Shown: positions 26,340 to 35,965, counted from the first letter of the stretch. The stretch: DNA of 52,461 nucleotides from an uncultured Aureispira sp. (GCA_905480075.1 CAJQOX010000010.1:1-52461); one strand, 5' to 3'. A program made the numbers and translations. The notes: generated by a model not told the origin, from the letters alone.

Positions 26340-27041
26340 TCAGAATTCAAACTTATAACCAATACCTTTTATTGTCTTGATATAACCCTCTCCTACTTTT
26401 TCACGTATCTTTCTGATATGCACATCAATTGTTCTGTTACCAACAATTATATCAGATCCCCATATTTTATTAAAAATTTCATCTCTCGAAAATACTTTAC
26501 CAGGTTTTGAAGCCAGTAAAAAAAGTAATTCAAACTCCTTCTTAGGCAATATTATCTTATTCTCCATGCCCTGTTTAGTTACCACATATTGCTCTCTGTT
26601 TATGTCAAGGTCGGCAATTTGTATCAAATCCCTGTTCCCTTTGGTTAGGTTCTGTTTCTTGCTGAAACGACGAAGTAAACCATACACCCTACTTATCAAG
26701 ACCCTTGGCCGGATAGGCTTTGTGATATAATCATCTCCTCCTACTTCAAAACCAACAATTTGAGAATAATCTTCAGACCTTGCAGTAAGAAAAGCAATGA
26801 TGGTGTTTTCAAATTCAGAAATAGCACGCAGTTCTCTACATACTTCTATACCATCCATACCGGGCATCATTATATCTAACAGGATAAGGTGCGGCATGAC
26901 TTCCTTTGCTTTTTTGATCGCATCCATACCATTTGATGCTGATGATACTTCAAAACCTTCTTTTTTAAGATTATAACAGACAAATTCTAAAATGTCGGGT
27001 TCATCATCTGCTATTAGTATTCTGTATGAAGTGGTATCCAT
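26340..27041 (-). CDS. OmpR/PhoB-family response regulator
   Basis: This 233-residue protein has an N-terminal receiver domain (residues about 6-120) with the acidic pocket DDE near residues 12-14, phospho-acceptor Asp56 in LLDIMMPGMDG, and Lys108 in DDYITKP. A C-terminal winged-helix DNA-binding domain (residues about 140-233) shows the OmpR pattern (ELLFLLASKPGKVFSRDEIFNKIWG, RTIDVHIRKIREKVG, IKGIGYKFEF). It is the partner of the histidine kinase downstream. The 260-base AT-rich region upstream holds its promoter and that of yggS, which diverges. The target genes are not shown by this window. Confidence 0.95.
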   Translation of the reverse strand: MDTTSYRILIADDEPDILEFVCYNLKKEGFEVSSASNGMDAIKKAKEVMPHLILLDIMMPGMDGIEVCRELRAISEFENTIIAFLTARSEDYSQIVGFEVGGDDYITKPIRPRVLISRVYGLLRRFSKKQNLTKGNRDLIQIADLDINREQYVVTKQGMENKIILPKKEFELLFLLASKPGKVFSRDEIFNKIWGSDIIVGNRTIDVHIRKIREKVGEGYIKTIKGIGYKFEF

Positions 27042-27300
27042 TTTTTGTTTTTTTTGATTATTAAAATTTACGATAGTTTAATGCATAAATTTAATTAATC
27101 TTTTTATTATATCAACAAAATTCAATGTAATCAAATTTTTTAATTTATGTTAATTTAAGGTTAAGTAGTTAGCCATTCAATTCATATTTATATTTTAGCA
27201 CTTAAATATTGACAATATAATTTTTTGATTCTTATACCTATATTATAACTGTCTTATTTAATAATTTAATAAATATAAAAAAAGGTAAATATAGTTTCCT

Positions 27301-27972
27301 ATGATAAATAAAGAGAATTATTGTTCTGTTGTAGAAAAAACTTCTTTTAAGAAGGCTACTTTAGTTGCCGTTTCCAAAACCAAACCCAATGAAGACATTC
27401 TCCTTTTATACAATGAAGGGCAACGTATCTTTGGGGAAAACAGAGTAAAGGAAATGGTTGAAAAAAACACGGTTTTACCCAAGGACATTCAGTGGCATAT
27501 GATTGGTTCGCTACAACGCAAAAAAGTTAAACTTATTGCTCCATTTGTCTCTTTAATCCATTCTGTTGACAGTTTTAACCTTCTATCGGAAATAAACAAA
27601 CAGGCTGCTAAAAACAACAGGACAATTAATTGTCTTCTTCAATTTCATATTGCACAAGAATACACCAAGTCGGGACTTTCTTTATTAGAAGCTATTCAAA
27701 TATTGAATTCTGATGATTTTCAGACTATGGATAACATAAGTATTGTTGGAGTGATGGGTATGGCCACCTTTACCTCTAATATGATACAGGTACGCAATGA
27801 GTTCAAGCAGTTGAAAAATTATTTTGACGAATTAAAAAATAATTATTTTAATGATAACGATTCTTTTAATGTAGTATCAATGGGTATGTCAGGTGATTTT
27901 GATATTGCCCTTGAAGAAGGAAGTACAATGGTCAGAGTGGGTTCTTTATTATTTGGATCAAGAACCAAATGA
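27301..27972 (+). CDS. yggS: YggS-family PLP homeostasis protein
   Basis: This 223-residue protein matches the PLP-binding YggS/PLPBP family, which buffers pyridoxal phosphate and affects amino-acid balance. Lys26 in LVAVSKTKP is the expected Schiff-base lysine. Other family signatures are FGENRVKEM, WHMIGSLQRKK and the phosphate-binding C-terminal region MGMSGDFDIALEEGSTMVRVGSLLFG. The length fits the family. Its start lies about 260 bases from the divergent response regulator gene; the ATG follows a TTTCCT stretch without a Shine-Dalgarno-like sequence. A small unknown protein gene follows after 50 bases. Confidence 0.95.
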   Translation: MINKENYCSVVEKTSFKKATLVAVSKTKPNEDILLLYNEGQRIFGENRVKEMVEKNTVLPKDIQWHMIGSLQRKKVKLIAPFVSLIHSVDSFNLLSEINKQAAKNNRTINCLLQFHIAQEYTKSGLSLLEAIQILNSDDFQTMDNISIVGVMGMATFTSNMIQVRNEFKQLKNYFDELKNNYFNDNDSFNVVSMGMSGDFDIALEEGSTMVRVGSLLFGSRTK

Positions 27973-28022
27973 TATTGTAGTACTGATTTTAAACTGCTGA
28001 TTTTTATGTTAATTTTTGAATA

Positions 28023-28439
28023 ATGAAATTACTTCATTTTATAATTATTCCGGGTTTCTGTTTTGGCTTTTGGAATTGCAATCTTAACAAAGATATGCCT
28101 TTAAAGAAGGTAGCTGATAAATTACAAGGGACATGGATCAATAAGAAAGTGCTTGAATCATACAGCCTCAATCAAACAGATAAACAAAATAATTCTTCTG
28201 TACCTTTTTTGATAATTAACAAAGAAATTTTATCCGGTAAATCTAAAGTACTTATTCATTTTCAGAATGGAGATTATTGGTTGTTAAAAAGAGACGAACA
28301 AGGCTTGTATATCTCCAATATATATAATCAAAAAATAATAATAAATTTAAAGTTTTTTCAAACTAAAAAAATTAGATTAGGGCATGAACTTTTTGTTCTT
28401 TATGATTTTGACATTAACAAAACCGATCGATTTTATTAA
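28023..28439 (+). CDS. Small putative lipoprotein, lipocalin-like
   Basis: This 138-residue protein has a hydrophobic start (MKLLHFIIIPGFCFGFWNC). Cys19 could be lipidated, but the residues before it (FWN) fit a lipobox poorly. The mature part has KLQGTWINKKVLESY, reminiscent of the GxW strand at the entrance of lipocalin-like barrels, and later strands such as KVLIHFQNGDYWLLK. I do not recognise the family with certainty. It follows yggS by 50 bases and may share its transcript. It is convergent with a minus-strand gene at 28538. Confidence 0.6.
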   Translation: MKLLHFIIIPGFCFGFWNCNLNKDMPLKKVADKLQGTWINKKVLESYSLNQTDKQNNSSVPFLIINKEILSGKSKVLIHFQNGDYWLLKRDEQGLYISNIYNQKIIINLKFFQTKKIRLGHELFVLYDFDINKTDRFY

Positions 28440-28537
28440 GCAAATTTATCAATTTATAGTTGGATAACTATTGAATATAGAGCTAAGGTTGATAAGAATG
28501 CTTGCTTACTTTATAGTTAAAATCATCTAGAATTATA

Positions 28538-29083
28538 TCATAAGTAGAATGCACTAAACCTGTTTTCATTTCCGCAAAAAAAAGTCCCCGCAGGAAAGGT
28601 AATCGCCGTAGCCCCTTCTTTTAAGTTGGTATTGATTAATGTTCCATAGGCATCTTTGTGATTTGAGATCGCGGCTAAAAACCGGTGAGGAAACCTTCTT
28701 TTTCCGACATAGGCAAAAATTGCATCTGATTTACTGGAAAATTTTATTAGTGCATCTATCTCTCCTACAGTAGCAACTGGTTTGTTATTATTTTTACTGA
28801 AATTTATTAGGGTTCCTGCATCAATGGTTTTCTCTCCGGTAATCCATTGCATAGTGGTTTCATCGTGACCAAATTTTTTGCCATTCCACTCTGAGTCTGT
28901 AAAATAAACTATACTATTTGCTTGTATAGGCTTCATAGCCATAATGCTGAAACTATCATTTTCTATAGAATTGAAACCAATAAAAGCTATATCCCCTTTA
29001 TTAATAACATTCTTTGTATTCAACAATAAAAAATAGGATAAAATAAGTGTAGAGACTGGTAATAATAGAATAATAATTTTCAT
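28538..29083 (-). CDS. Small exported protein with a lamin-tail-like domain
   Basis: This 181-residue protein starts with a membrane-targeting leader (MKIIILLLPVSTLILSYFLLL). The mature part fits the short beta domain common in larger Bacteroidota surface proteins: GDIAFIGFNSIENDSFSIMAM, SIVYFTDSEWNG, TMQWIT, IDAGTLINFS, and SDAIFAYVG. In larger relatives this module repeats and is followed by further domains. Here it stands alone, with no T9SS sorting domain. It may be anchored or released, and its function is unknown. A -7 element (TATTTTTG on the coding strand) lies about 20 bases upstream of the start, and the terminator of fadD lies behind it. Confidence 0.7.
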   Translation of the reverse strand: MKIIILLLPVSTLILSYFLLLNTKNVINKGDIAFIGFNSIENDSFSIMAMKPIQANSIVYFTDSEWNGKKFGHDETTMQWITGEKTIDAGTLINFSKNNNKPVATVGEIDALIKFSSKSDAIFAYVGKRRFPHRFLAAISNHKDAYGTLINTNLKEGATAITFPAGTFFCGNENRFSAFYL

Positions 29084-29101
29084 AGTTTTTTTTATTTACC
29101 A

Positions 29102-29128
29102 CAAAAATATATCTTTATTGTTACTCAA
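29102..29128 (-). promoter_or_regulatory. Possible promoter of the 181-residue protein gene
   Basis: On the minus strand TTG (29126-29128) and TATTTTTG (29102-29109) are separated by 16 bases, somewhat shorter than usual. The -7 element is an exact match to TAnnTTTG. Confidence 0.4.
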
Positions 29129-29156
29129 TGATAAATAAAAAATTAATTTAAGGTTA

Positions 29157-29193
29157 ATAAAAAACACCCTTGAAAGAATTATCAAGGGTGTTT
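29157..29193 (-). terminator. Rho-independent terminator of fadD
   Basis: AAACACCCTTGA (29162-29173) and TCAAGGGTGTTT (29182-29193) form a 12-bp stem with an 8-base loop. On the minus strand it is followed by a run of T, so it ends fadD. Confidence 0.9.
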
Positions 29194-29217
29194 AATATTT
29201 TTTTGTTGAAAAGCCTA

Positions 29218-30903
29218 TTATTTTGCTTCATCTCTTAATGCTCTTCTAAGTATTTTACCCACATTGGTTTTTGGCAACTCTTTGCGAAACTCAATATGTT
29301 TAGGCTTTTTATACCCGGTAAAGTTTTCTGTATTGAACTTTCTTAACTCATCCTCTGTAAGGGTATCATCTTTCTTAACGACAAAGATCTTTACAGCTTC
29401 AGTAGATTTTTCGTCGGGAACTCCTACTGCTGCCACTTCCAGCACTTTAGGGTGTGAGGCTATTACATCTTCTATCTCGTTGGGATAGACATTGAAGCCG
29501 GATACCAGTATCATATCTTTTATTCTGTCAACAATTTTAAAAAAACCATCCTCCATCATTATGCCGACATCACCGGTCTTTAGCCAACCGTCCTCAGTAA
29601 ACACTTCTGCAGTTGCTTCAGGACGATTATAGTATCCTTTCATAACCTGAGGTGCCTTAACCTGAATCTCTCCTCTGTCGCCACCAGGTCCTTGTATAGT
29701 CCCGTCCTCAGACATAATTCGTACATAGGTAGAGGATACAGGCAAACCTATTGTCCCTACTTTTACATTGCCAAAAGGATTGGCACTGATAACCGGAGCA
29801 GTCTCTGTCATTCCATATCCCTCTATCAGATCATTCCCTGTAACTTCTTTCCATCGCTTGGCAACAGGTCCCTGTATGGCCATTGCACCACCGATCACAA
29901 ATTTAAGATTCGAAAAATCCAGGGCCCTGAAATCATCATTATTCAATAAAGCATTGAATAAGGTATTGACACCGCTCATAAGACTTGGGTTAGTCCGCGC
30001 AATTACATCTGTAAGTCCGGGAATATCTCTCGGATTAGGCACCAATACGTTCAAAGCACCGAAATTGGCCATACACAGACAATTTACAGTAAAAGAAAAA
30101 ATATGATACATCGGAAGGGGCGTCAGCATCACTTCCTGTCCTTCTTTCATATCGGCATTACCCAGCCAGGCACGCATCTGTATCATGTTGTACAGCAGAT
30201 TGGTATTCGTCAGCACGGCACCTTTTGCTACTCCTGTAGTTCCACCAGTATATTGTATGCAGACCATATCGTCTTTTTCAGAGGAATATCTTGTAACTTT
30301 TTTGCCGGTGCCCGCCTTGATTGCAGCAGGGAATTTTACGGCGCCCGGCAAACTGAATTTCTTCACCATACCTCTGAATTTAAGTACAGTATTTATTACA
30401 AAACCTTTTACTCCACCAAACATACCACCAATAGAGGCTGTAATGACATGTTTAACTTCTGTTTCCTTTATTACTTTTTCCAGTTCATGGGCAAAGTTCT
30501 CTGCTATAATTACTGCCTTTACTCCGGCATCATTGAACTGATGTTTGATTTCTCGCCCGGTATACAAAGGATTGGTGTTTACTGCAATGAACCCTCCGCG
30601 CATAATGCCGAACAAGGCAACAGGATACTGCACTATATTAGGAAGCATTATGGCTACCTTATCGCCTTTCTGAAGCCCCAAAGACTGAAGATATCCGGCC
30701 ATTGCATCTGCCTGAGCATCCACATCACCATAAGTCAGGGTTTTCTGACTACTACCTATCAGACAGGTATAAGCCGGTTTTTCTTTAAATTTTTTCAGAT
30801 TTTCATCTATAAAACTTATAAGAGTATCAAATTCGTCAATGTTTACATCGTGCGGGACATTTTCAGGATAGCTTTTTAGCCAGACACGTTCTGTGGTAGT
30901 CAT
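29218..30903 (-). CDS. fadD: Long-chain fatty-acid--CoA ligase
   Basis: This 561-residue acyl-CoA synthetase has the same length as E. coli FadD and closely similar motifs. The AMP-binding signature YTGGTTGVAKGAVLT lies at residues 218-232. GYGMTETAP and the hinge TGDVGIMMEDGFFKIVDRIKDMI follow, and a C-terminal PKTNVGKILRR holds the catalytic lysine. N-terminal segments (LKKFKEKPAY, PNIVQYPVALFGIMRGGF, VNTNPLYTGREI) align well with FadD. The enzyme activates long-chain fatty acids with ATP and CoA, at the inner membrane, for beta-oxidation or lipid use. It stands alone on the minus strand, with a strong terminator downstream. The thiolase at the left edge of the window may serve the same pathway, but the genes are not linked. 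Confidence 0.96.
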   Translation of the reverse strand: MTTTERVWLKSYPENVPHDVNIDEFDTLISFIDENLKKFKEKPAYTCLIGSSQKTLTYGDVDAQADAMAGYLQSLGLQKGDKVAIMLPNIVQYPVALFGIMRGGFIAVNTNPLYTGREIKHQFNDAGVKAVIIAENFAHELEKVIKETEVKHVITASIGGMFGGVKGFVINTVLKFRGMVKKFSLPGAVKFPAAIKAGTGKKVTRYSSEKDDMVCIQYTGGTTGVAKGAVLTNTNLLYNMIQMRAWLGNADMKEGQEVMLTPLPMYHIFSFTVNCLCMANFGALNVLVPNPRDIPGLTDVIARTNPSLMSGVNTLFNALLNNDDFRALDFSNLKFVIGGAMAIQGPVAKRWKEVTGNDLIEGYGMTETAPVISANPFGNVKVGTIGLPVSSTYVRIMSEDGTIQGPGGDRGEIQVKAPQVMKGYYNRPEATAEVFTEDGWLKTGDVGIMMEDGFFKIVDRIKDMILVSGFNVYPNEIEDVIASHPKVLEVAAVGVPDEKSTEAVKIFVVKKDDTLTEDELRKFNTENFTGYKKPKHIEFRKELPKTNVGKILRRALRDEAK

Positions 30904-31054
30904 AATTAATTGTTTATAATTGGATGATTAATAAAAATAATGTTAACTGATGCTTCTCAAAAAGTTGGATAAAAGATAGGAACTTTTTCTTTTTTATTCA
31001 ACTGTTGTTCAATTTTATTTAAATATTCTGCCAGGACAGCTTCGCTTCTTCCCT

Positions 31055-33178
31055 TTATTTACTATTACTAATTTGATTAAGATAATTTTGAGCATCCTTA
31101 TTACCGGGGGCTATCTGTAAAACCATTTTAAAATCTGCGATCGCTTTTCCGTTCTGACCACTCTGACTATAGGCTAAACCTCGGTTGTTTAAGGCATTTA
31201 TATTGTTAGGATTGTATCTCAAGCCCTCTGTAAAGTCTGCAATTGCCTTTTCTCTTTGTCCTGTTTTATTGTAGGATAATCCTCGGTTTACCAACGCTTT
31301 TTCAATTTGTTGCGGGTTAAATTTGATGGCATTTGTATAGTCGTTGATGGCATTTGTATGATCTCCCAAAATGCTATAAGTGATTGCCCGGTTAAAATAC
31401 GTGCTTCCTTTATTGGGTTTTAGTTCCAATGCCTTATTATAATTTTTTAATGCCTCCTTGAAAAGCTTATTTGCCTCTCCGGCTTGCCCTTTTATTTGTA
31501 AATCATAGCCCCGTTTACCATAGGTATTTCCCATGCCCTCATATACCTCTGCCCTGTTTGAACCCAACTGTGCAGCTTTTTTGAAATCCTCGAATGCCTT
31601 GTCTATATATTGCATTGCTTCCGCTGGGGTTTTTGCCTTTTCTGACATTTTTCCATAAAAATTTCCCCGAATACTCAGGGGCTGTTCCATGTTCTGTTGC
31701 AATATTTTTCCATCTAACAAATGCAATTCTATTACATTGGTCCAAAGAGTTTCACTGTCCTCCCAGGTTTCTATCTGCTGAATCGTTTTGGGAATTAATA
31801 ATCCACAAAATACCAACATCAACACATAGGCAGGCAGCTGAAGATTCTTTTTTACAAATTCCTGAACCAACATCACAAAAATAAAAGCAAATCCAATATA
31901 AGGAAGATAGGTATATCTGTCGGCCATCAAAACTACTCCCACAGATAAAAATTGCAACACCAGAATTACAGTTACCAGATAAAATCCAATTCCTACCAAT
32001 ATGCTTTTTGTGTATTTGATGCTGAAAGCAGCCCCTGCCAAAATCATTGAGGTAATAACCGGAACAAAACTGAACCAACTACTTTTGTCATAGGTGGGCT
32101 GATCAGGATAGGGATAAAATGTGCATAAACCTGAAGGAACAAAGAATTTTATAATGTATTCTGTAAACCCGTAACAGGCAAACTGAAAACGCTGTAGCAA
32201 ACTGAAAGTATCAAATTTGTTGATAGCTACCGAATCGGAAGTCTTTTCCAACATACCGTAAAAATCACCTCCGGCCTGTACCTTAGCTGCTATAATGCCG
32301 AATAACAGCGATACCGTAAAAAAGGGAATGAAATGCAGGAAAATTTTTGGAGAAAATATCTTTTTCAATGAAGCCATATTGTCCTCCGAGTTGTCGTTCC
32401 AGAAATACAAAAGAACCAGTACAGGAGAAAACACCACCGCCATCGCCTTCGACAAACAGGACATGACGAAAAATATCATAGTAAAAACCAACCATTTTTT
32501 TGCCTTGCTGTCCAGGTACTTTGTATAGGTCAGCAAACCAAGCAAAAAGAAAAACACATACTGTACATCCTTGCGCTCAGAAACCCAGGCTACCGATTCG
32601 ACATGCATGGGATGCAAAGCAAAAATTGCCGCCACAACAATCTATGCCAGCAAATTTTTCCTGCTCATCCAATATATCAGCAGTAAAACCAAAATGGAAT
32701 TGAGAATATGAAGGTAGATATTCCACCTTATAAATGGTTCTGCAGATATTCCGTTCATGCATTCAGAACATACATTATTATTCCATCGCATCGTCAATAT
32801 CGTCAAAGGATGGTAATTCAAAGATACTATCCTTTTGAATACGTCTCCCGTAGTAGTTGTGTATGCTCCCGGTTCTGTATTCAGTGTCCTGACTTGTGAT
32901 ATATCACTATCGGCCCGAATCAGATTATTGTCTATTACATAGGCATAATCATCCCAATCCACAAATTCATTGTCCAATGCCCCTGCATATACAAAATAAG
33001 TGGTCAAGGCAAGAACAAGACAAGCTAAAATCAAAAATATATGTTTTGGGTCTTTCTTCTTTTCAGTAATTACCTTTTTTTTGCTGACGGTTTTTTTTAC
33101 TTTCTTTTCAGACTTTGCAGAGGATTTAGTGCCCTTTTTTACTCCTTTCTTTGATGATTTTTTCTTTTTTGCTGCCAT
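31055..33178 (-). pseudogene. TMTC-like membrane/TPR protein gene with an in-frame TAG stop
   Basis: One reading frame of 708 codons runs from ATG at 33178 to the stop at 31055, broken only by a TAG at 32642-32644. The first 178 residues carry a Lys-rich cytoplasmic start, a membrane helix at about 46-66, VDWDDYAYVIDN at 73-84 and NYHPLTILTMRW. The second part, directly after the TAG in the same frame, continues with AAIFALHPMHVESVAWVSERKDV, several membrane helices and four to five TPR repeats (residues about 530-700). Together these match a family of polytopic TPR proteins related to eukaryotic TMTC mannosyltransferases. The HPMHVESVAWVSERKD motif is a hallmark. A GTG two codons after the TAG could restart translation, but would lose the conserved N-terminus. 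The defect is a nonsense change, a sequencing error, or readthrough. Confidence 0.85.
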
Positions 33179-33249
33179 ATTTGTTGTTCTTGAGAAAAAA
33201 TAATTTGTTATCCGGCAATTATTTATTAAAAATATTCTGTGAAGCTTTG

Positions 33250-33269
33250 TCTTTTATTCTAATAAAAGA
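33250..33269. repeat. Inverted repeat between divergent genes
   Basis: TCTTTTATT and AATAAAAGA form a perfect 9-bp inverted repeat with a 2-base centre. It lies between the TMTC-like gene and tsaC and could be an operator, though AT-rich palindromes arise easily in this composition. Confidence 0.4.
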
Positions 33270-33381
33270 ATCATCAATATTTATTATCATTGCAATATGG
33301 TTACAAATTTAAACGATTTGTACTATTTTAAACTATCATTGTCAAAAAAAATCATTAACATTTTAATATCGTACATTTCCT

Positions 33382-33951
33382 ATGGATTTTATGACGCAGT
33401 TACCTGAATTGGCTCAAAATCTCGAAGATGGAAAATTATTGCTTTATCCCACAGAAACAATCTGGGGCATTGGTTGTGATGCTACGAATGAACTGGCAAT
33501 TCAGAAGATAAATTTTTTAAAAAACAGATCGGAAGATAAAAGCTTTATACTTCTTGTTGATGACCTTCCCATGTTATCACATTATATACCGTATATTCCA
33601 CCCAAAGCAAGAAATCTGATTGCTTATCACAGCAGACCTCTCACCATTATTTACGAAAACACCAAAAATCTGCCACTTTCTTTACTCGCTGAGGATGGAT
33701 CAATTGCTATCCGAGTAACTTTAGATCCTTTTTGCAAGGCTTTATTGAACGCTTTTGGCAAACCAATTGTTTCTACTTCAGCAAACATCAGCGGGCAGCC
33801 TTTCCCTTCCTGCTTTCAGGATATTAATCCTTTGATTAAAAAGGGAGTCGATTGTATTGCCCAACACCGACTTGATGAAAAATCTGATGCCACCCCATCG
33901 GTAATTGTTAAAGTAGTGGATGATGAGGATTTGATCTTTATTCGTAAATAA
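33382..33951 (+). CDS. tsaC: L-threonylcarbamoyladenylate synthase (Sua5/TsaC family)
   Basis: This 189-residue protein is a single YrdC/Sua5 domain. It starts GKLLLYPTETIWGIGCDATNE, carries KNRSEDKSFILLVDD, and ends with STSANISGQPFP and DEKSDATPSVIVKV. Such enzymes make threonylcarbamoyl-AMP from threonine, bicarbonate and ATP, the first step toward the t6A modification of tRNAs that read ANN codons. An internal ATG at codon 4 is an alternative start. The cca gene begins 18 bases downstream, so the two tRNA-maturation genes probably form one operon. The promoter lies in the gap to the divergent TMTC-like gene. The partners TsaB, TsaD and TsaE are not in the window. Confidence 0.92.
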   Translation: MDFMTQLPELAQNLEDGKLLLYPTETIWGIGCDATNELAIQKINFLKNRSEDKSFILLVDDLPMLSHYIPYIPPKARNLIAYHSRPLTIIYENTKNLPLSLLAEDGSIAIRVTLDPFCKALLNAFGKPIVSTSANISGQPFPSCFQDINPLIKKGVDCIAQHRLDEKSDATPSVIVKVVDDEDLIFIRK

Positions 33952-33969
33952 TTTTTACTTTTTTCTTTT

Positions 33970-35385
33970 ATGAAATTTGAAATCAAAGCACACGAAAAAT
34001 TACTCTTCTCCATGTTGAGTGAATCTGCAAAATCACTTGGCTTTCCTTGCTATGTGATTGGAGGCTATGTAAGGGACCGCCTACTTGACAGACCATCAAA
34101 AGATGTCGATGTGGTCTGTGTGGGTTCGGGAATCAAACTGGCAAAAAATCTTGCGTCTAAATTATCTCCAAAACCTAAAGTAGTTGTTTTTAAACGCTTT
34201 GGCACAGCTATGCTTAATTTCAAAGGGATCGAAGTGGAATTTGTCGGTGCACGAAAAGAATCTTATCGTAAAGATTCCAGAAAACCTACTGTAGAAAACG
34301 GTACATTGGAAGATGATCAGAACAGAAGGGATTTTACTATTAATGCCCTTGCTGTCAGCCTCAATGAAGCTGATTTTGGTGCCCTCGTCGATCCTTTCGG
34401 TGGCCTTGCCCATCTTGATGAAAAATTAATAAAAACTCCCCTTGACCCTGATGTCACTTTCTCTGATGATCCACTTCGCATGATGCGGGCTATCCGCTTT
34501 GCTACACAACTCAATTTCACCATCGACCCAGTCACTCTGCAATCTATTGCCAATCAGAAGAAACGTATAAAAATTATCTCGCAGGAACGGATTACTACTG
34601 AACTGCAAAAAATAATGGCTTCGCCTAAACCATCTGTTGGATACAAATTGCTTTTTGATACGGGCTTACTCGAAATAATTTTTCCCGCACTTTACAAAAT
34701 GCAGGGCGTTGAATACATAAATGGTCAGGGACATAAAGACAATTTTTACCATACCGTTCAGGTACTCGATAATGTCGCCGGTGTCTCAGACAATATCTGG
34801 TTGAGATGGGTGGCCGTTCTTCATGATATTGCAAAACCTCTGTGCAAACGCTTTGTCAAAGGGCAAGGATGGACCTTTCACGGACATGAGGCTCTCGGTG
34901 CCCGTTTTGTGCCGAAGTTCTTCAGAAGAATGAAATTGCCGATGGGACAGGAAATGAAATATGTTCAGAAACTCGTCGCCCTGCATCAAAGGCCTGTTGT
35001 ACTTACCAAAGAAGAAATAACTGATTCTGCAGTCAGACGACTGCTTTTTGAAGCCGGGGAGGATATCGATGACCTCATCCTTTTCTGTGGCGCCGATTCT
35101 ACATCTAAATTCCAATGGAAACTGGATAAATATGCAAAAAGCCTTAAGGTACTCAAGGAAAAAATATCAGAACTCGAAGAAAAAGACCGGCTCAGAAACT
35201 GGGAACCGCCTATATCGGGTGATCTTATTATGGAAACTTTTGGTCTGAAACCATGTAGAGAGGTAGGAATCATAAAAAATAGTATTCGTGAAGCTATTTT
35301 AGATGGCGATATCAATAATGACTATGATGAAGCATTTCATTTTATGGTTGAAAAAGCTAAAAATTTAGGACTCTTCCTAAAATAA
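33970..35385 (+). CDS. cca: CCA tRNA nucleotidyltransferase with HD domain
   Basis: This 471-residue enzyme adds or repairs the 3' CCA of tRNA. It has the class II nucleotidyltransferase signature GGYVRDRLLDRPSKDVDVV (residues 31-49), with the metal-binding Asp45 and Asp47, and the RRDFTINALA motif near residue 118. SDDPLRMMRAIRFA and ERITTELQKIM follow as in CCA/poly(A) polymerases. An HD-type domain lies at residues about 255-380 (FYHTVQVLDN, LHDIAKP, GHEALGA). This layout matches the CCA-adding enzymes of the Bacteroidota. It follows tsaC by 18 bases. A decayed surface-protein gene begins 9 bases after its stop codon. Confidence 0.95.
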   Translation: MKFEIKAHEKLLFSMLSESAKSLGFPCYVIGGYVRDRLLDRPSKDVDVVCVGSGIKLAKNLASKLSPKPKVVVFKRFGTAMLNFKGIEVEFVGARKESYRKDSRKPTVENGTLEDDQNRRDFTINALAVSLNEADFGALVDPFGGLAHLDEKLIKTPLDPDVTFSDDPLRMMRAIRFATQLNFTIDPVTLQSIANQKKRIKIISQERITTELQKIMASPKPSVGYKLLFDTGLLEIIFPALYKMQGVEYINGQGHKDNFYHTVQVLDNVAGVSDNIWLRWVAVLHDIAKPLCKRFVKGQGWTFHGHEALGARFVPKFFRRMKLPMGQEMKYVQKLVALHQRPVVLTKEEITDSAVRRLLFEAGEDIDDLILFCGADSTSKFQWKLDKYAKSLKVLKEKISELEEKDRLRNWEPPISGDLIMETFGLKPCREVGIIKNSIREAILDGDINNDYDEAFHFMVEKAKNLGLFLK

Positions 35386-35393
35386 ATTTGATT

Positions 35394-35965
35394 ATGAAAA
35401 AAGATTATTTTTGTTTTTATTTTTAACATTTTTTGAATCTATCAATTCATGTGATTCTTTTATCAATATACACCTTGTTATAAGTAGACTGCAGAATATT
35501 TTTCTGAATCAGTTTTCACCTGACACTATTTGTCTGAGCCCCTCATTAATTACGCCTCCTCTTGCAAGTCCATCTGAAGGATATTTTTGTAAAGGGTTAG
35601 GTTTATTTTTCTTTAAACCTTTATAAGCAGGTCCGGGCACACATACAATTTTTTATAGTGTAAATAACCTATTTAATTCTAGCACATTAAATTCCATAAA
35701 AATTACGGTTGAGACTTGTACTTATTTTTCTGATATAATTTCTGCAAATGATGTGATGATATTTCACACCCCGAGCAATGGAACTTTAAACGTTATTCAG
35801 AAGAATTATCTATATGACAGTAGGATTGTATTTGATATTTCAGGAAAAGTTCTGTTGAATGAAAAACTGAATTCAGCAAATCAAAAATTCAAATTATCAG
35901 ATTTTAAAGGTATTTCTTTAATTAAATTAAACGCTTCAAAAAAACTAAAGATTTTAGATTGCTGA
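35394..35965 (+). pseudogene. Decayed T9SS-cargo gene
   Basis: An ATG at 35394 (MKK) is followed in another frame by a signal-peptide-like stretch (LFLFLFLTFFESINSCDSF), so the six-A tract at 35397-35402 probably lost or gained a base. The same frame continues with DTICLSPSLITPPLASPSEGYF and GLGLFFFKPL, then a TAA at 35624-35626, and goes on in frame with AGPGTHTIFYSVNN. This resembles the DTIC...GGTFSG.G...F.P..AG.GTHTITY repeat of Bacteroidota surface proteins. The end (VMIFHTPSNGTLNVI, FDISGKVLLNEKL, DFKGISLIKL) is a T9SS type A sorting domain whose FPNP is changed to FHTP. Two lesions and a weak sorting motif suggest a nonfunctional relic. It lies close behind cca, probably read through from its transcript. 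Confidence 0.8.

Noticed and set aside
30103-30879. A 258-codon open frame on the plus strand inside fadD
   Set aside because: It is antisense to the strongly conserved FadD, and its translation has no recognisable domain or compositional sense.
31055-32635. A separate 526-residue gene starting at GTG 32635
   Set aside because: The frame and homology continue across the TAG from the upstream part, so a single broken gene explains it better.
34786-35315. Two overlapping 109-codon open frames on the minus strand within cca
   Set aside because: They are shadows of the conserved cca gene, with no independent signals.
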